A DNA stretch of 64,000 bases from Kocuria tytonicola (GCF_003687455.1 NZ_PHOA01000003.1:1-64000); one strand, 5' to 3'; numbered from the stretch's first letter, positions 34,601 to 44,108 are shown. Translations and numbers: made by a program. Notes: a model not told the origin generated them from the sequence alone.

Positions 34601-34690
34601 GAGCTGAGACCCGCCGTCGAGCTGCCGGGCAAGACCGGGCGGCTCGCGTTCCTGCGCGTGCCCGCCACCCCGCCGGAGGGCCGCGGCTGA
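31613..34690 (+). CDS. Fusion: penicillin-amidase-family Ntn hydrolase (DesG-like) with second GNAT acyltransferase
   Basis: A 1025-residue protein with three parts. Residues 1 to about 460 and about 545-720 form an S45 penicillin acylase: the maturation and catalytic site AGSNAWLV places the N-terminal nucleophile at Ser177, and RANQRPSS supplies an oxyanion asparagine at 403, near the 240-residue spacing of penicillin G acylase. Two long alanine/proline/serine linkers interrupt it (about 465-545 and 730-840). Residues about 853-1020 are an IucB-type acyltransferase (LRPVNPARDAALLHEWVSAPRARFW, EPDVSNER at 979). No signal peptide is seen, so it is probably cytoplasmic. A penicillin-amidase gene (desG) has been proposed to supply phenylacetyl groups for arylated desferrioxamines. 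The function here is inferred. Confidence 0.82.
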   Translation: MSAGAGWQLFRDPHGVPHVQAEDLTALAHGHGYVTGVDRAWYAEVLRRRAEARSAELVGPDALDADQLSLAVDVVGTARRWWEASSPEDRAFFAAYARGMSEALAEVWVETPQARAAGVADTPVRPWDPWTPVAVHLDAHLLTGSLPEQLWRRRVRATLGEAWVPVLDAESPAAAGSNAWLVPGHLSASGAPLLAADPHRIVEESGPYQPVCLSAPGLRVRGLALVGLPGVPHFGRTESAAWAITAAMTVTETVTDVALEHRAGAWRVADTGEPLERHRTVLRAGDGVERPCSVWRCAAGFVLPGTGADQNALDDAAAGDRATVTVVTPAPVPDTARALAACRETLLARTADDVLDAFTGWAVPCNDLLAADGEGACRHAVVGAFLGEHEPRRELREITVRANQRPSSPGGSAARLACASPHRAQRATALLRHAVDRHGTVTLEDLAAAQLDTAAPHWPGLLRSLFAEPAPGSASAAPETGRGATHPAGGPAPTPASGPAPAADPILDAGPGAASSSGEASTPARRPGAGTTSDDGRPPRLSHAASWVRARLLSWDGSMAAESTGASWFAVWRDAFVRELVAGTELRALTGPTGMPAVWDPFLHGPGRVGLAVENVLRRGPALGVDVTTCALVALERVAEDHLAAGGQVLPAWGTLHAFTPWRGEPAATAVDPVPVGGDTDCLLATGTVPGTGPACLRVPAARVLWDLADPAASWWITPDPVDRRASASVGDGRESPGVPVPGVADVGAQTPEAPAASAPAPILPGRADGHPRSGAPDVGSSFAGHPLSGTPEAGSTSAETPARGGSPLARWARGELDHALPWVPAGAVGPTGAVLDLGPLEPTGDGESEAPRAALRPVNPARDAALLHEWVSAPRARFWGMNGLSVREVQEIYTYLEASPTHHAWLLELDGEPVGLFQSYEPHADPVGALYRVEPGDLGIHVLLAPVRRRRPGLTAALGRAALGQIARHGSTRRIVAEPDVSNERALSRAVAMGFELRPAVELPGKTGRLAFLRVPATPPEGRG

Positions 34691-34713
34691 GCAGGGGGTG
34701 CCCCGGGACGACG

Positions 34714-34754
34714 ACGCCCCCGGTCGCCGACGTGCTGTCGGTGGCCGGGGGCGT
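34714..34754 (+). terminator. Hairpin terminator of the des operon, shared with convergent ettA
   Basis: ACGCCCCCGG-TCGCCGAC (34714-34731) pairs with GTCGGTGGCCGGGGGCGT (34737-34754) with two mismatches. It stands between two convergent genes and lacks a U-tract. Confidence 0.75.
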
Positions 34755-34778
34755 CGGGGTACTCGGACGGATCCGAGG

Positions 34779-36461
<1,683 letters not shown>

Positions 36462-36584
36462 GCCCTCCAGGCTACCGCGCCGCCGCCCCGCTCCGAGCCA
36501 CCCTCCGGGCACGTCCGGGCCGGAACGGGGGCGTGCTTCCGGGTGCCACGCGCCCCCGCCCGGAGCGGGCGCCACGGTGCACGC

Positions 36585-37352
36585 TCAGTGGGACGCCACC
36601 GCCGGTGCCCGGTCTTTGGCCGCCTCCTGGTCCGCGTCCCCGCCATCCGCGTCCGTACCGGCCGCGTCCTCACACGAACGCCCGGGATCCCCGTTCGCGG
36701 TCCCGCGCTCGCGTGTGCCCCCGGTCGGATCGCGGAACGTGTCGTCGTCCCGGGCCACAGCCAGGACCGCCCCGGACTCCAGGTCCACGAATCCCTCTTC
36801 CGCGAGGCCCAGTGCCTGTGCGTCCCGGTAGCGGTCCTCCCCCGGTTCGGTGCCGGCGCGGCCCTGCCCCTCCCCGGGGCCGGTGCCGCCGCCGTCCCGG
36901 GTGGCGCCGGTCCCCCGCGCCTCCGGGTTCGACCCGCCGCCGGTCCGGGTGCCCTCGTGGGTACCGCCGTCCTGCGCGTCCTGGCGCTGGGCCCGCCCAC
37001 TGGAGCGGGAGAAGTTGGCGGTGCCGAAGCTCAGATCGTGACCCACCGCGGCCGCGTCCACCTGCACCACGGTGCGGGGCCCGTTCTCCGACTGCCACTC
37101 GTTGATGCCCAGCTTGCCGGTGACCACCACGGGGTGCCCGCAGCGCACGCTGGCCATGACGTGCATGGCCAGGGACCGGAAGCAGCGGACCGTGTACCAG
37201 TTCGTGCTGGTGTCGTGCCATGCGTTCGTGGCGGCGTCGAAGCGCCGGGACGTGGTGGCCAGACGGAACCGGGCCACCATGGTGCCGTCCTCGAAGAGGT
37301 GGGATTCCGGGTCCTTGCCCACGAATCCGCGAAGGGTGATGTGCTCGCTCAT
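36585..37352 (-). CDS. ssb: Single-stranded DNA-binding protein paralogue with long atypical tail
   Basis: A 255-residue protein. The first 110 or so residues form the OB-fold: SEHITLRGFVGKDPESHLF, FRLATTSRRFD, NWYTVRCFRSLAMHV, and GHPVVVTGKLGINEW. The remaining 140 residues are glycine/aspartate/threonine-rich. The end reads DRAPAVASH, so the acidic DDDIPF-like tip that recruits repair proteins in housekeeping SSB is missing. This suggests a second SSB (as in actinobacterial SsbB), used in competence, sporulation-like or stress contexts, with housekeeping ssb elsewhere. The ATG has AGGAG upstream. Confidence 0.85.
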   Translation of the reverse strand: MSEHITLRGFVGKDPESHLFEDGTMVARFRLATTSRRFDAATNAWHDTSTNWYTVRCFRSLAMHVMASVRCGHPVVVTGKLGINEWQSENGPRTVVQVDAAAVGHDLSFGTANFSRSSGRAQRQDAQDGGTHEGTRTGGGSNPEARGTGATRDGGGTGPGEGQGRAGTEPGEDRYRDAQALGLAEEGFVDLESGAVLAVARDDDTFRDPTGGTRERGTANGDPGRSCEDAAGTDADGGDADQEAAKDRAPAVASH

Positions 37353-37609
37353 GGAGTGCTCCTCGTTCGTGCTCGCCCGGTTCCGGTCTGCGGCCCCGAG
37401 GCCGTTCACAGCGGGCGAGAAATGTGCCCCGGTACGGGGTGCTCCCACTGTGCTGTGCCCCGCGCCCGGGTGCCCGACGGCGGACGGAACTGGGGAGAAC
37501 GGCCGACCGGGCGCCGTCGTGCTCGGAGCTGGGGAGGGCGCTCCGCACGGGCGCGCGCATCGGACGGCGCTGCGGCGTTGCTAAAGTAGGGTCTCGTTGC
37601 CCGCAGCAC

Positions 37610-37682
37610 GCCCCAGTAGCTCAGTGGATAGAGCAGGAGCCTTCTAATCTCTTGGTCGGGGGTTCGACTCCCTCCTGGGGCA
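37610..37682 (+). tRNA. tRNA-Arg (anticodon UCU)
   Basis: The acceptor arm GCCCCAG pairs with CTGGGGC, the D-arm is GCTC-AGTGGATA-GAGC, and the anticodon loop CTTCTAA gives TCT (Arg). The T-arm is GGGGGTTCGACTCCCTC. Length is 73 with discriminator A. The anticodon stem GGAGC/TCTCT has a C-T mismatch next to the loop, which is unusual. CCA is not encoded. Confidence 0.88.
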
Positions 37683-37886
37683 CCGCAACATACCTGGCCG
37701 GAGTGTCAGCAACACGGCCTGGTGGAGAGGGGGCCATTTTCCCGTCCGCACTCGCTCCGCGCGCTGGGCCGCCCGGTGACGCCTCCACTGCGTTCACGGC
37801 CCCCGCCGCATCTGGAGGGGTGGTGGTCCGGGGCGTGGCGCGGTGCCAGGATGATCTCGTACCGTCCGCGACGAGAGGCACCCTCC

Positions 37887-38474
37887 ATGACTGCATCACA
37901 GCACACCCACGCCTCCCCCGAGAGCTTCCTCACCCCGCCCATGCGCGCCCTGGAGAACGCCGGGGCCCTGGACTCCCTGGTGAGCGCTGCGGACACCCTG
38001 TCCTCCGTGGTCACGGGCAGCGCGTCCATCCGGGACCTGCTGCGCGGCAAGCGTCTCGGCCACGCTGTGCACCCGCTGCTCGTCCAGGTGCCGATGGGCA
38101 CGTGGCTGAGCGCCCTCGTCCTGGACGCCGTGGGGGGTCGGGACGGCAGGGGCGCCGCGCGCCTGCTCACCGGCGTGGGCGTTCTCTCCGCGGGGCCCTC
38201 GGCTCTCACCGGGTGGGCCGAGTACTCGGGGCTGCAGCTGCGCGACAAGCGGGTGACCGTGGTCCACGCCGGGGCCAACGGCGCGGCCACGGCGCTGCAC
38301 GCCGCGTCCTGGCTCGCCCGTCGCTCGGGTCGTCACGGCCTGGGGCGCGCCCTCTCGCTGGGCGGCATGACCGCCGCGGGACTGGGGGGTTACCTGGGCG
38401 GGCACCTCTCGGTGTCCCGTCAGGTGGGATCACGCGACGCCGCCTTCGAGGACGGCACCAACGGCCGCCCCTGA
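37887..38474 (+). CDS. DUF2231 membrane protein
   Basis: A 195-residue protein. After a polar N-terminus of about 55 residues comes the family motif GHAVHPLLVQVPMGTW, then hydrophobic segments (LSALVLDAV, LLTGVGVLSAGPSALTGWAEY, GANGAATALHAASWL, GLGRALSLGGMTAAGLGGYLGGHL), probably four transmembrane helices. The family's function is not established. Members often sit beside or fuse to Rieske iron-sulfur proteins, but none is adjacent here. The start ATG at 37887 has GAGAGG upstream. It is the only plus-strand gene in this stretch. Confidence 0.85.
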   Translation: MTASQHTHASPESFLTPPMRALENAGALDSLVSAADTLSSVVTGSASIRDLLRGKRLGHAVHPLLVQVPMGTWLSALVLDAVGGRDGRGAARLLTGVGVLSAGPSALTGWAEYSGLQLRDKRVTVVHAGANGAATALHAASWLARRSGRHGLGRALSLGGMTAAGLGGYLGGHLSVSRQVGSRDAAFEDGTNGRP

Positions 38475-38564
38475 CCGGGTCTGCCGCCCGGGAGCGCACG
38501 GACGCGGGCGACGTCGTCCGCGACCGCCGCGCGCAGCCGCGCCTCCGTGCCGGGGAGCATGCGC

Positions 38565-41500
38565 TCAGCGACCGTAGAACAGCCGCTCGAACACCGAACG
38601 GGACTGCCGGGTGATCCGCAGGTAGTCCTCCTCCAGCTGCGTGGCGGAACCGGGGTCGTAGCCGATCCACCGCGCCACGGCCTCCAGGTCGGCGCGCCGC
38701 GAGGGCACCGAGTCCGAGGCACGGCCCGAGCGCAGCACGTTGCCGTTGCGGATGTCCGTGGCGAGCTTCCAGGCGTGCTCCAGCACGGCGGCGTCCTCGG
38801 GACCCACGAGATCCGCGGCCACGGCCGCGTGCAGGGCCGCCAGCGTGGACGTGGTGCGCAGCTCGGGGACCTCGTGCGCGTGGCGCAGCTGCAGCAGCTG
38901 CACGAGCCACTCCACGTCCGAGAGCCCGCCGCGGCCCAGCTTGACCTGGCGCAGCGGGTCCGCGCCGCGCGGCATGCGCTCGCTCTCCACCCGGGCCTTC
39001 ATGCGGCGGATGTCCACGAGCTGGCGGTCGGTGAACTCGGCGGGGTACCGGTGCCGGTCCGCCACGCGGAAGAACGCGTGGGCGACGTGCTCGGAACCGG
39101 CCATGTAGCGCGCCCGGGTGAGGGCCTGCGCCTCCCAGGTCTCCCCCCAGCGCTCGTAGTACTCGGCGTACGAGGCCACGGAGCGCACCTTGGCCCCGGA
39201 GCGGCCCTCGGGCCGGAGGTCGTTGTCGATCTCCAGCACCCGCTCGGCCACGACGGGCGGGGTGCAGGGCTGCTTGAGCAGCTTGACCATGCGTGCCAGG
39301 ACGTCCTCGGCCGCGGCCTGCGCCTCTCGCGGCTCCGCCCCTTCCACGGGTTCGTAGGCGTACATCACGTCCGCGTCCGAGCCGAAGCCGATCTCCCGTC
39401 CGCCCTGGCGCCCCATGGCGATCACCAGGACCTCCGCGGGCACGGGCCCCTCGTGCTCCGCCTCGTACCCCTTGCGTGCGAGGTGCAGCGCGGCCATGAC
39501 CGTGGCCTGGTCCACGTCCGAGAGCCCCGCCACGGTTCGTTCCACGTCGGCGACGCCGCTCGTGTCCGCGAGCGCGATCCGCAGCTGCTCGCGCCGCCGG
39601 ATCTGACGCACGGCCCGGATGGCCTCCGCGGGGTCCCGGTGACGGGTGAGCTGCGAGCACATCTCCACCCCGAGGTCCTCGAGGCTGCGGGTGGCCAGCT
39701 GGGAGTCGTCACCGAGCCACGCGGTGGCCTCCGGGGAGACCTCCAGCAGGTCCGAGACGTAGCGGGAGCTGGACAGGATGTGGCACAGCCGCTCGGCGGC
39801 CGCGTTGGAGTCCCGCAGCAGGCGCAGGAACCACGGAGTGGTCCCCAGGGACTCGCACACCCGGCGCAGGTTGAGCAGCCCGGCATCCGGGTCCACGCCC
39901 TCGGCCAGCCAGCCCAGCAGCACGGGCAGCAGCGTGCGCAGGATCTCGGCGCGCCGGCTGACCCCGCGGGACAGCGCCTCGATGTGGCGCATGGCCGCCT
40001 TCGTGTCCTGGTAGCCGAGTGCTGCGAGGCGGTCCCGGGCGGAGTCCGTGGTGAGCGTGGTGTCCGCGGGGGCGTTGGCCAGCGCCGCGAGCATGGGACG
40101 GTAGAAGATCCGCTCGTGCATGGAGCGCACGGTGCGCTTGACCCCGGTCCACTCCTGCACGAGCTTCTCGGCCGTGGGGTGCGTCCCCTCGGAGGCACCG
40201 TCCACCGAGCGGGCGACCACGGCCAGCTCCCGCTCGTCCCGCGGCATCAGGTGGGTGCGGCGCAGCCGGAAGAGCTGGATGCGGTGCTCCAGCAGCCGCA
40301 GCCACCGGTAGTTGCGCCCGAACTCCTCGGCGTCCTTTCGTCCGATGTACCCGCCCGAGGACAGGGCGGTGAGGGAGTCCGTGGTGGCGCGCGTGCGCAC
40401 GGTCTCGTCACCGCGCCCGTGCACGAGCTGCAGCAGCTGCACGGTGAACTCCACGTCCCGCAGCCCTCCCGGGCCCAGCTTGATCTGCCGGTCCCGGTCC
40501 TCCTGAGGGATGTTCTCCGTGACACGACGCCGCATGGCCTGGACGGACTCCACGAAGCCCTCGCGCTCGGCGGAGGACCAGATGAACGGTGCGACGGCGT
40601 CCTCGTAGCGCTCCCCCAGCTCGCGGTCCCCGGCCACGCAGCGGGCCTTGAGCAGCGCCTGGAACTCCCAGGACTTCGCCCACCGCTTGTAGTAGCGCAC
40701 GTGGGAGTCCAGGGTGCGCACCAGCGGTCCGTCCTTGCCCTCGGGCCGCAGGTTCGCGTCCACCTCCCACAGGGCGGGCTCGGGACCCGTGGCCATCATG
40801 GCCTGGGCCGTCAGGTGCGCGAGCTCGGTGGCGATCTCCGTGGCCAGGTTCTCGTCCGGCACCTCCCCGGACTCCGCGGCGCGGGTCTCCACCACGTAGA
40901 CCACGTCCACGTCCGAGATGTAGTTCAGCTCGCGTGCGCCGCACTTGCCCATGCCGATCACCGCGAGCCGCACCTGGTCCACGAGAGCGGGTGCCCAGCG
41001 CTCGTGGGCCTGCGCCCGGGCCACGGCGAGCCCCGCCTCCAGGGCCGCCCCCGCGAGGTCCGCGAGCTGTCTGCCCACCGCCGGCAGGTACTCCACGGGG
41101 TCCACCGCACCCACGTCCCGCGCCGCCACGCGCGCCAGACCGCGGCGGTAGGCGATCCGCAACGCCCTGTGCGCGTCCTGGCCGGTCACTGCGGCCACCG
41201 GGGTCTCCGCCTCCGGGTCCGCGCCCACGGACTCCAGCAGGGCCCTCCGCAGGAACTCCGGCTGGTCCGCACCGGGGTGGTCCTCGGGCCGCAGCTCCAG
41301 CAGGTCCAGGTTCTCGGGGGCGCGGATCAGGAACTCCCCCAGGGCCTCGGAGGCCCCGAGCAGCCGGAACATGGTCTCGGAGTCCGCGGGATCGCCGTTG
41401 ACCCGGCGCGCCACGTCCGGGTGCTGCTCACTGAGCCGCACGATCAGCTGCAGGGCCACGTCCGGCGACGCCGCGTGGCGGAGGCCGTCGAGCAGCGCGG

Positions 41501-41645
41501 GCAGGGCGACGTCGTCGAGTTCCGGGAAGCCGAGCCAGCGGCGGGCGTTCGTGACGTCCGCGAAGCCGATGCCGATCAGCTCCTTGGCGGAGATCTTCTC
41601 CGCGCGCTCCTTGGCGGTGCCCTCCGTGGCGCTCCCCCGCCCCAC
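38565..41645 (-). CDS. glnE: Bifunctional glutamine-synthetase adenylyltransferase/deadenylase
   Basis: A 1026-residue protein that switches glutamine synthetase off by adding AMP and on by removing it. Two nucleotidyltransferase domains are seen, each with the GxSDxD-type metal site: CGARELNYISDVDVVYV in the N-terminal (deadenylylating) half and REIGFGSDADVMYAYEP in the C-terminal (adenylylating) half. The central glnD-PII-linker-like helical region links them. The GTG start directly follows the glnA stop with no spacing, and no strong ribosome site is visible, so it probably depends on translation of glnA. The regulator and its target adjacent in one operon is usual in actinobacteria. Confidence 0.93.
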   Translation of the reverse strand: MGRGSATEGTAKERAEKISAKELIGIGFADVTNARRWLGFPELDDVALPALLDGLRHAASPDVALQLIVRLSEQHPDVARRVNGDPADSETMFRLLGASEALGEFLIRAPENLDLLELRPEDHPGADQPEFLRRALLESVGADPEAETPVAAVTGQDAHRALRIAYRRGLARVAARDVGAVDPVEYLPAVGRQLADLAGAALEAGLAVARAQAHERWAPALVDQVRLAVIGMGKCGARELNYISDVDVVYVVETRAAESGEVPDENLATEIATELAHLTAQAMMATGPEPALWEVDANLRPEGKDGPLVRTLDSHVRYYKRWAKSWEFQALLKARCVAGDRELGERYEDAVAPFIWSSAEREGFVESVQAMRRRVTENIPQEDRDRQIKLGPGGLRDVEFTVQLLQLVHGRGDETVRTRATTDSLTALSSGGYIGRKDAEEFGRNYRWLRLLEHRIQLFRLRRTHLMPRDERELAVVARSVDGASEGTHPTAEKLVQEWTGVKRTVRSMHERIFYRPMLAALANAPADTTLTTDSARDRLAALGYQDTKAAMRHIEALSRGVSRRAEILRTLLPVLLGWLAEGVDPDAGLLNLRRVCESLGTTPWFLRLLRDSNAAAERLCHILSSSRYVSDLLEVSPEATAWLGDDSQLATRSLEDLGVEMCSQLTRHRDPAEAIRAVRQIRRREQLRIALADTSGVADVERTVAGLSDVDQATVMAALHLARKGYEAEHEGPVPAEVLVIAMGRQGGREIGFGSDADVMYAYEPVEGAEPREAQAAAEDVLARMVKLLKQPCTPPVVAERVLEIDNDLRPEGRSGAKVRSVASYAEYYERWGETWEAQALTRARYMAGSEHVAHAFFRVADRHRYPAEFTDRQLVDIRRMKARVESERMPRGADPLRQVKLGRGGLSDVEWLVQLLQLRHAHEVPELRTTSTLAALHAAVAADLVGPEDAAVLEHAWKLATDIRNGNVLRSGRASDSVPSRRADLEAVARWIGYDPGSATQLEEDYLRITRQSRSVFERLFYGR

Positions 41646-42989
41646 CTACAGGATGCCCAGGTTGGTGCGCAGCTCGTACGGGGAGACCTCCTGGCGGTAC
41701 TGGTCCCAGTCGCGGCGCTTGTTGCGCAGGAAGTACTCGAAGACCTGCTCGCCCAGCAGCTCGGCCATGAACTCGGACTCCTCCGTGAGCCCGATCGCGT
41801 CGTGCAGGCTCGAGGGCAGCGGCTGGTGACCCACCGCCCGGCGCTCGGCGCTGCTCATGGAGAAGACGTCGTCCATCTCCACCGGGGGCAGCTCGTACTC
41901 GTTCTCGATGCCCTTGAGCCCCGCCCCGATCAGCGCGGCGTAGGAGAGGTACGGGTTGGTGGCGGAGTCGATGCCGCGGTACTCGATCCGCGAGGACTGC
42001 ACCTTGTCCGGCTTGTAGAGGGGCACCCGCACCAGCGCGGAGCGGTTGTTGTGGCCCCAGGACATGTAGGAGGGGGCCTCGTCCCCGGCCCACAGCCGCT
42101 TGTACGAGTTCACGAACTGGTTGGTCACGGACGTGAACTCCGGGGCGTGGCGCAGCAGCCCCGCGATGAAGTGCCGTCCGGTGTCGGAGAGCCGGAACTC
42201 CGCCCCGGCCTCGTAGAAGGCGTTGGTGTCCCCCTCGAACAGGGAGAAGTGGGTGTGCATGCCGGACCCGGGGTGGCGTGAGAAGGGCTTGGGCATGAAC
42301 GTGGCGTAGATCCCCTGGGACAGGGCCACCTCGCGGATCACCGTGCGGAACGTCATGATGTTGTCCGCGGTCTGCAGCGCGTCCGCGTAGCGCAGGTCGA
42401 TCTCGTTCTGCCCGGGCCCGGCCTCGTGGTGGGAGAACTCCACGGAGATCCCCACGGCCTCGAGCATGCTCACGGCGCGGCGGCGGAAGTCCTGGACCAC
42501 ACCGCCCGGCACGTGGTCGAAGTAGCCCTCGTAGTCCACGGGCACCGGCTCTCCGGTGCGGGGGTCCAGCTCGGGCGAGCGCAGCAGGTAGAACTCGATC
42601 TCCGGGGCCGTGTAGCACGTGAACCCCATGTCCGAGGCCTTGGCGAGCACCCGCTTGAGGACGCCCCGCGGATCCGCCGCGGAGGGCTCGCCGTCCGGGG
42701 TCTTCAGGTCGCAGAACATCCGGGAGGTGGGCTCCTCCTCGCCCCGCCACGGCAGGAGCTGGAACGTGGAGGGGTCCGGCTGCAGCAGCATGTCGGACTC
42801 GAACACGCGGGACAGGCCCTCGATCGAGGAGCCGTCGAAGCCGAGACCCTCCTCGAACGCGGCCTCCACCTCCGCCGGCGCCAGGGCGATGGACTTCAGC
42901 GTGCCCACCACGTCCGTGAACCAGAGCCGGACGAACCGGACGTCCCGGTCCTCGATGGTTCGGAGCACGAACTCCTGCTGACGGTCCAC
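41646..42989 (-). CDS. glnA: Glutamine synthetase type I (GlnA2-like)
   Basis: A 447-residue enzyme that makes glutamine from glutamate and ammonia with ATP. Landmarks are FDGSSIEGLSRVFESDM (N-terminal latch), EIEFYLL and EFSHHEAGPGQNEIDLRY (metal and substrate site), and the ATP-binding KPFSRHPGSGMHTHFSL. NRSALVRVPLYK and EYELPPVEMDD follow. The opening residues and length match actinobacterial GlnA2, not GlnA1, which is longer and lies elsewhere. GlnA2-type proteins can have other substrates, so the primary glutamine role is not certain. The start is GTG at 42987-42989 with GAGG upstream. A TAGAGT -10-like element is at 43075-43080 (minus). Confidence 0.92.
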   Translation of the reverse strand: MDRQQEFVLRTIEDRDVRFVRLWFTDVVGTLKSIALAPAEVEAAFEEGLGFDGSSIEGLSRVFESDMLLQPDPSTFQLLPWRGEEEPTSRMFCDLKTPDGEPSAADPRGVLKRVLAKASDMGFTCYTAPEIEFYLLRSPELDPRTGEPVPVDYEGYFDHVPGGVVQDFRRRAVSMLEAVGISVEFSHHEAGPGQNEIDLRYADALQTADNIMTFRTVIREVALSQGIYATFMPKPFSRHPGSGMHTHFSLFEGDTNAFYEAGAEFRLSDTGRHFIAGLLRHAPEFTSVTNQFVNSYKRLWAGDEAPSYMSWGHNNRSALVRVPLYKPDKVQSSRIEYRGIDSATNPYLSYAALIGAGLKGIENEYELPPVEMDDVFSMSSAERRAVGHQPLPSSLHDAIGLTEESEFMAELLGEQVFEYFLRNKRRDWDQYRQEVSPYELRTNLGIL

Positions 42990-43166
42990 GGGTCCACCTC
43001 GGATTCTTCGAAGGGTGCTGCACTGTGTCTCAGGGGCTCCCCGCCGGCGCATGCACCGCGCGGAGCCACGGCCCACTCTATCGGCCCGCGGAGACACGCA
43101 GAGGGGCCCGGCGGGGCGGGCGGATGAGCCACCCTGCCGGCCGGGCGGCGTCGTCGGACGGGCCGG

Positions 43167-43172
43167 TACGCT
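43167..43172 (+). promoter_or_regulatory. Candidate leaderless -10 element of panB
   Basis: TACGCT is followed by GGAGGA and then the panB ATG, exactly six bases, so the transcript would start at the initiator A. The GGAGGA abuts the ATG, too close to act as a normal ribosome site. Confidence 0.45.
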
Positions 43173-43178
43173 GGAGGA

Positions 43179-44030
43179 ATGAGCGACTCCCAACCCCACG
43201 GCACCCCCGCAGCGCCCTCCCTGGCCGACGTCCAACGCGTGCGCACGGTGCACCTGCAGCGCGCCAAGGACGCGGGCGAGAAGTTCTCGATGCTCACGAG
43301 CTACGACGTGCTCACCGCCGGGATCTTCGACCGCGCGGGTGTGGACATCCTGCTCGTGGGCGACTCCCTGGGCAACACGGTGCTGGGCCACGACTCCACG
43401 CTGCCCGTCACACTGGAGCACATGACCACCCTCGCCGCGGCCGTTGCCCGCGGCGCGCAACGCGCCATGGTGCTCGTGGACCTGCCCTTCGGCAGCTACG
43501 AGGAGTCCCCGGCCCAGGCGGTGCGCAGCGCCGTGAGGATCATGAAGGAGTCCGGAGCGCATGCCGTGAAGATCGAGGCGCGCGCGGACCTCGCCGAGCA
43601 CGTGGCGGCCGTGGTGCGCGCGGGCATCCCGGTGATGGGCCACGTGGGCTTCACGCCGCAGTCCGAGCACGCCCTGGGCGGGTTCCGCATCCAGGGGCGG
43701 GGGGCCGCGGCCCAGCAGCTGCTCGACGACGCCCGGGCCATGCAGGACGCCGGCTGCTTCGCAGTGCTGCTCGAGATGGTCTCGGCGGACGCGGCCGCCG
43801 CGGTGGAGGACGCGCTCGACGTCCCCACCGTGGGCATCGGCGCGGGAGACGTGACCACCGGCCAGGTACTCGTGTGGCAGGACATGCTGGGGCTGCGCAC
43901 CGGGCCCATGCCGCGCTTCGTCAAGCAGTACGCGCAGCTCGCGGAGCTCGCCTCGGAGGCCGTGTCCGCGTACGTGGCGGACGTCCGCTCGGGAGCCTTC
44001 CCCGCGGAGGAGCACTCCTACCGCGGCTAG
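43179..44030 (+). CDS. panB: 3-methyl-2-oxobutanoate hydroxymethyltransferase (PanB)
   Basis: A 283-residue TIM-barrel enzyme of pantothenate (vitamin B5 and CoA) synthesis. It transfers a hydroxymethyl group from 5,10-methylene-THF to alpha-ketoisovalerate to give ketopantoate. Motifs are LTSYDVLTAGIFDRAGVDI, LLVGDSLGNTVLGHDST (magnesium and ketoacid site), DLPFGSYEESPAQAV, KIEARADL and PVMGHVGFTPQS. The C-terminal block is VWQDMLGL...PRFVKQYA. The length is standard. Other pan genes are not in the window. Confidence 0.96.
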   Translation: MSDSQPHGTPAAPSLADVQRVRTVHLQRAKDAGEKFSMLTSYDVLTAGIFDRAGVDILLVGDSLGNTVLGHDSTLPVTLEHMTTLAAAVARGAQRAMVLVDLPFGSYEESPAQAVRSAVRIMKESGAHAVKIEARADLAEHVAAVVRAGIPVMGHVGFTPQSEHALGGFRIQGRGAAAQQLLDDARAMQDAGCFAVLLEMVSADAAAAVEDALDVPTVGIGAGDVTTGQVLVWQDMLGLRTGPMPRFVKQYAQLAELASEAVSAYVADVRSGAFPAEEHSYRG

Positions 44031-44108
44031 CCCGGCTCCGCCCGGCCCGTCCACCCCCGCCTGCGCAGGCAGCGCCGGAGCACGACGCCGCCCCCTCACG
44101 CCGGCGCG

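Noticed and set aside
31613-34690. Beta-lactam resistance or degradation as the role of the penicillin-amidase domain
   Set aside because: The domain has no signal peptide and lies fused to a siderophore acyltransferase in a siderophore operon, so a siderophore role explains it better.
38547-42281. A 1244-codon open frame antisense to glnE and glnA
   Set aside because: It is a shadow of two clear genes, with low-complexity composition and no recognisable domain.
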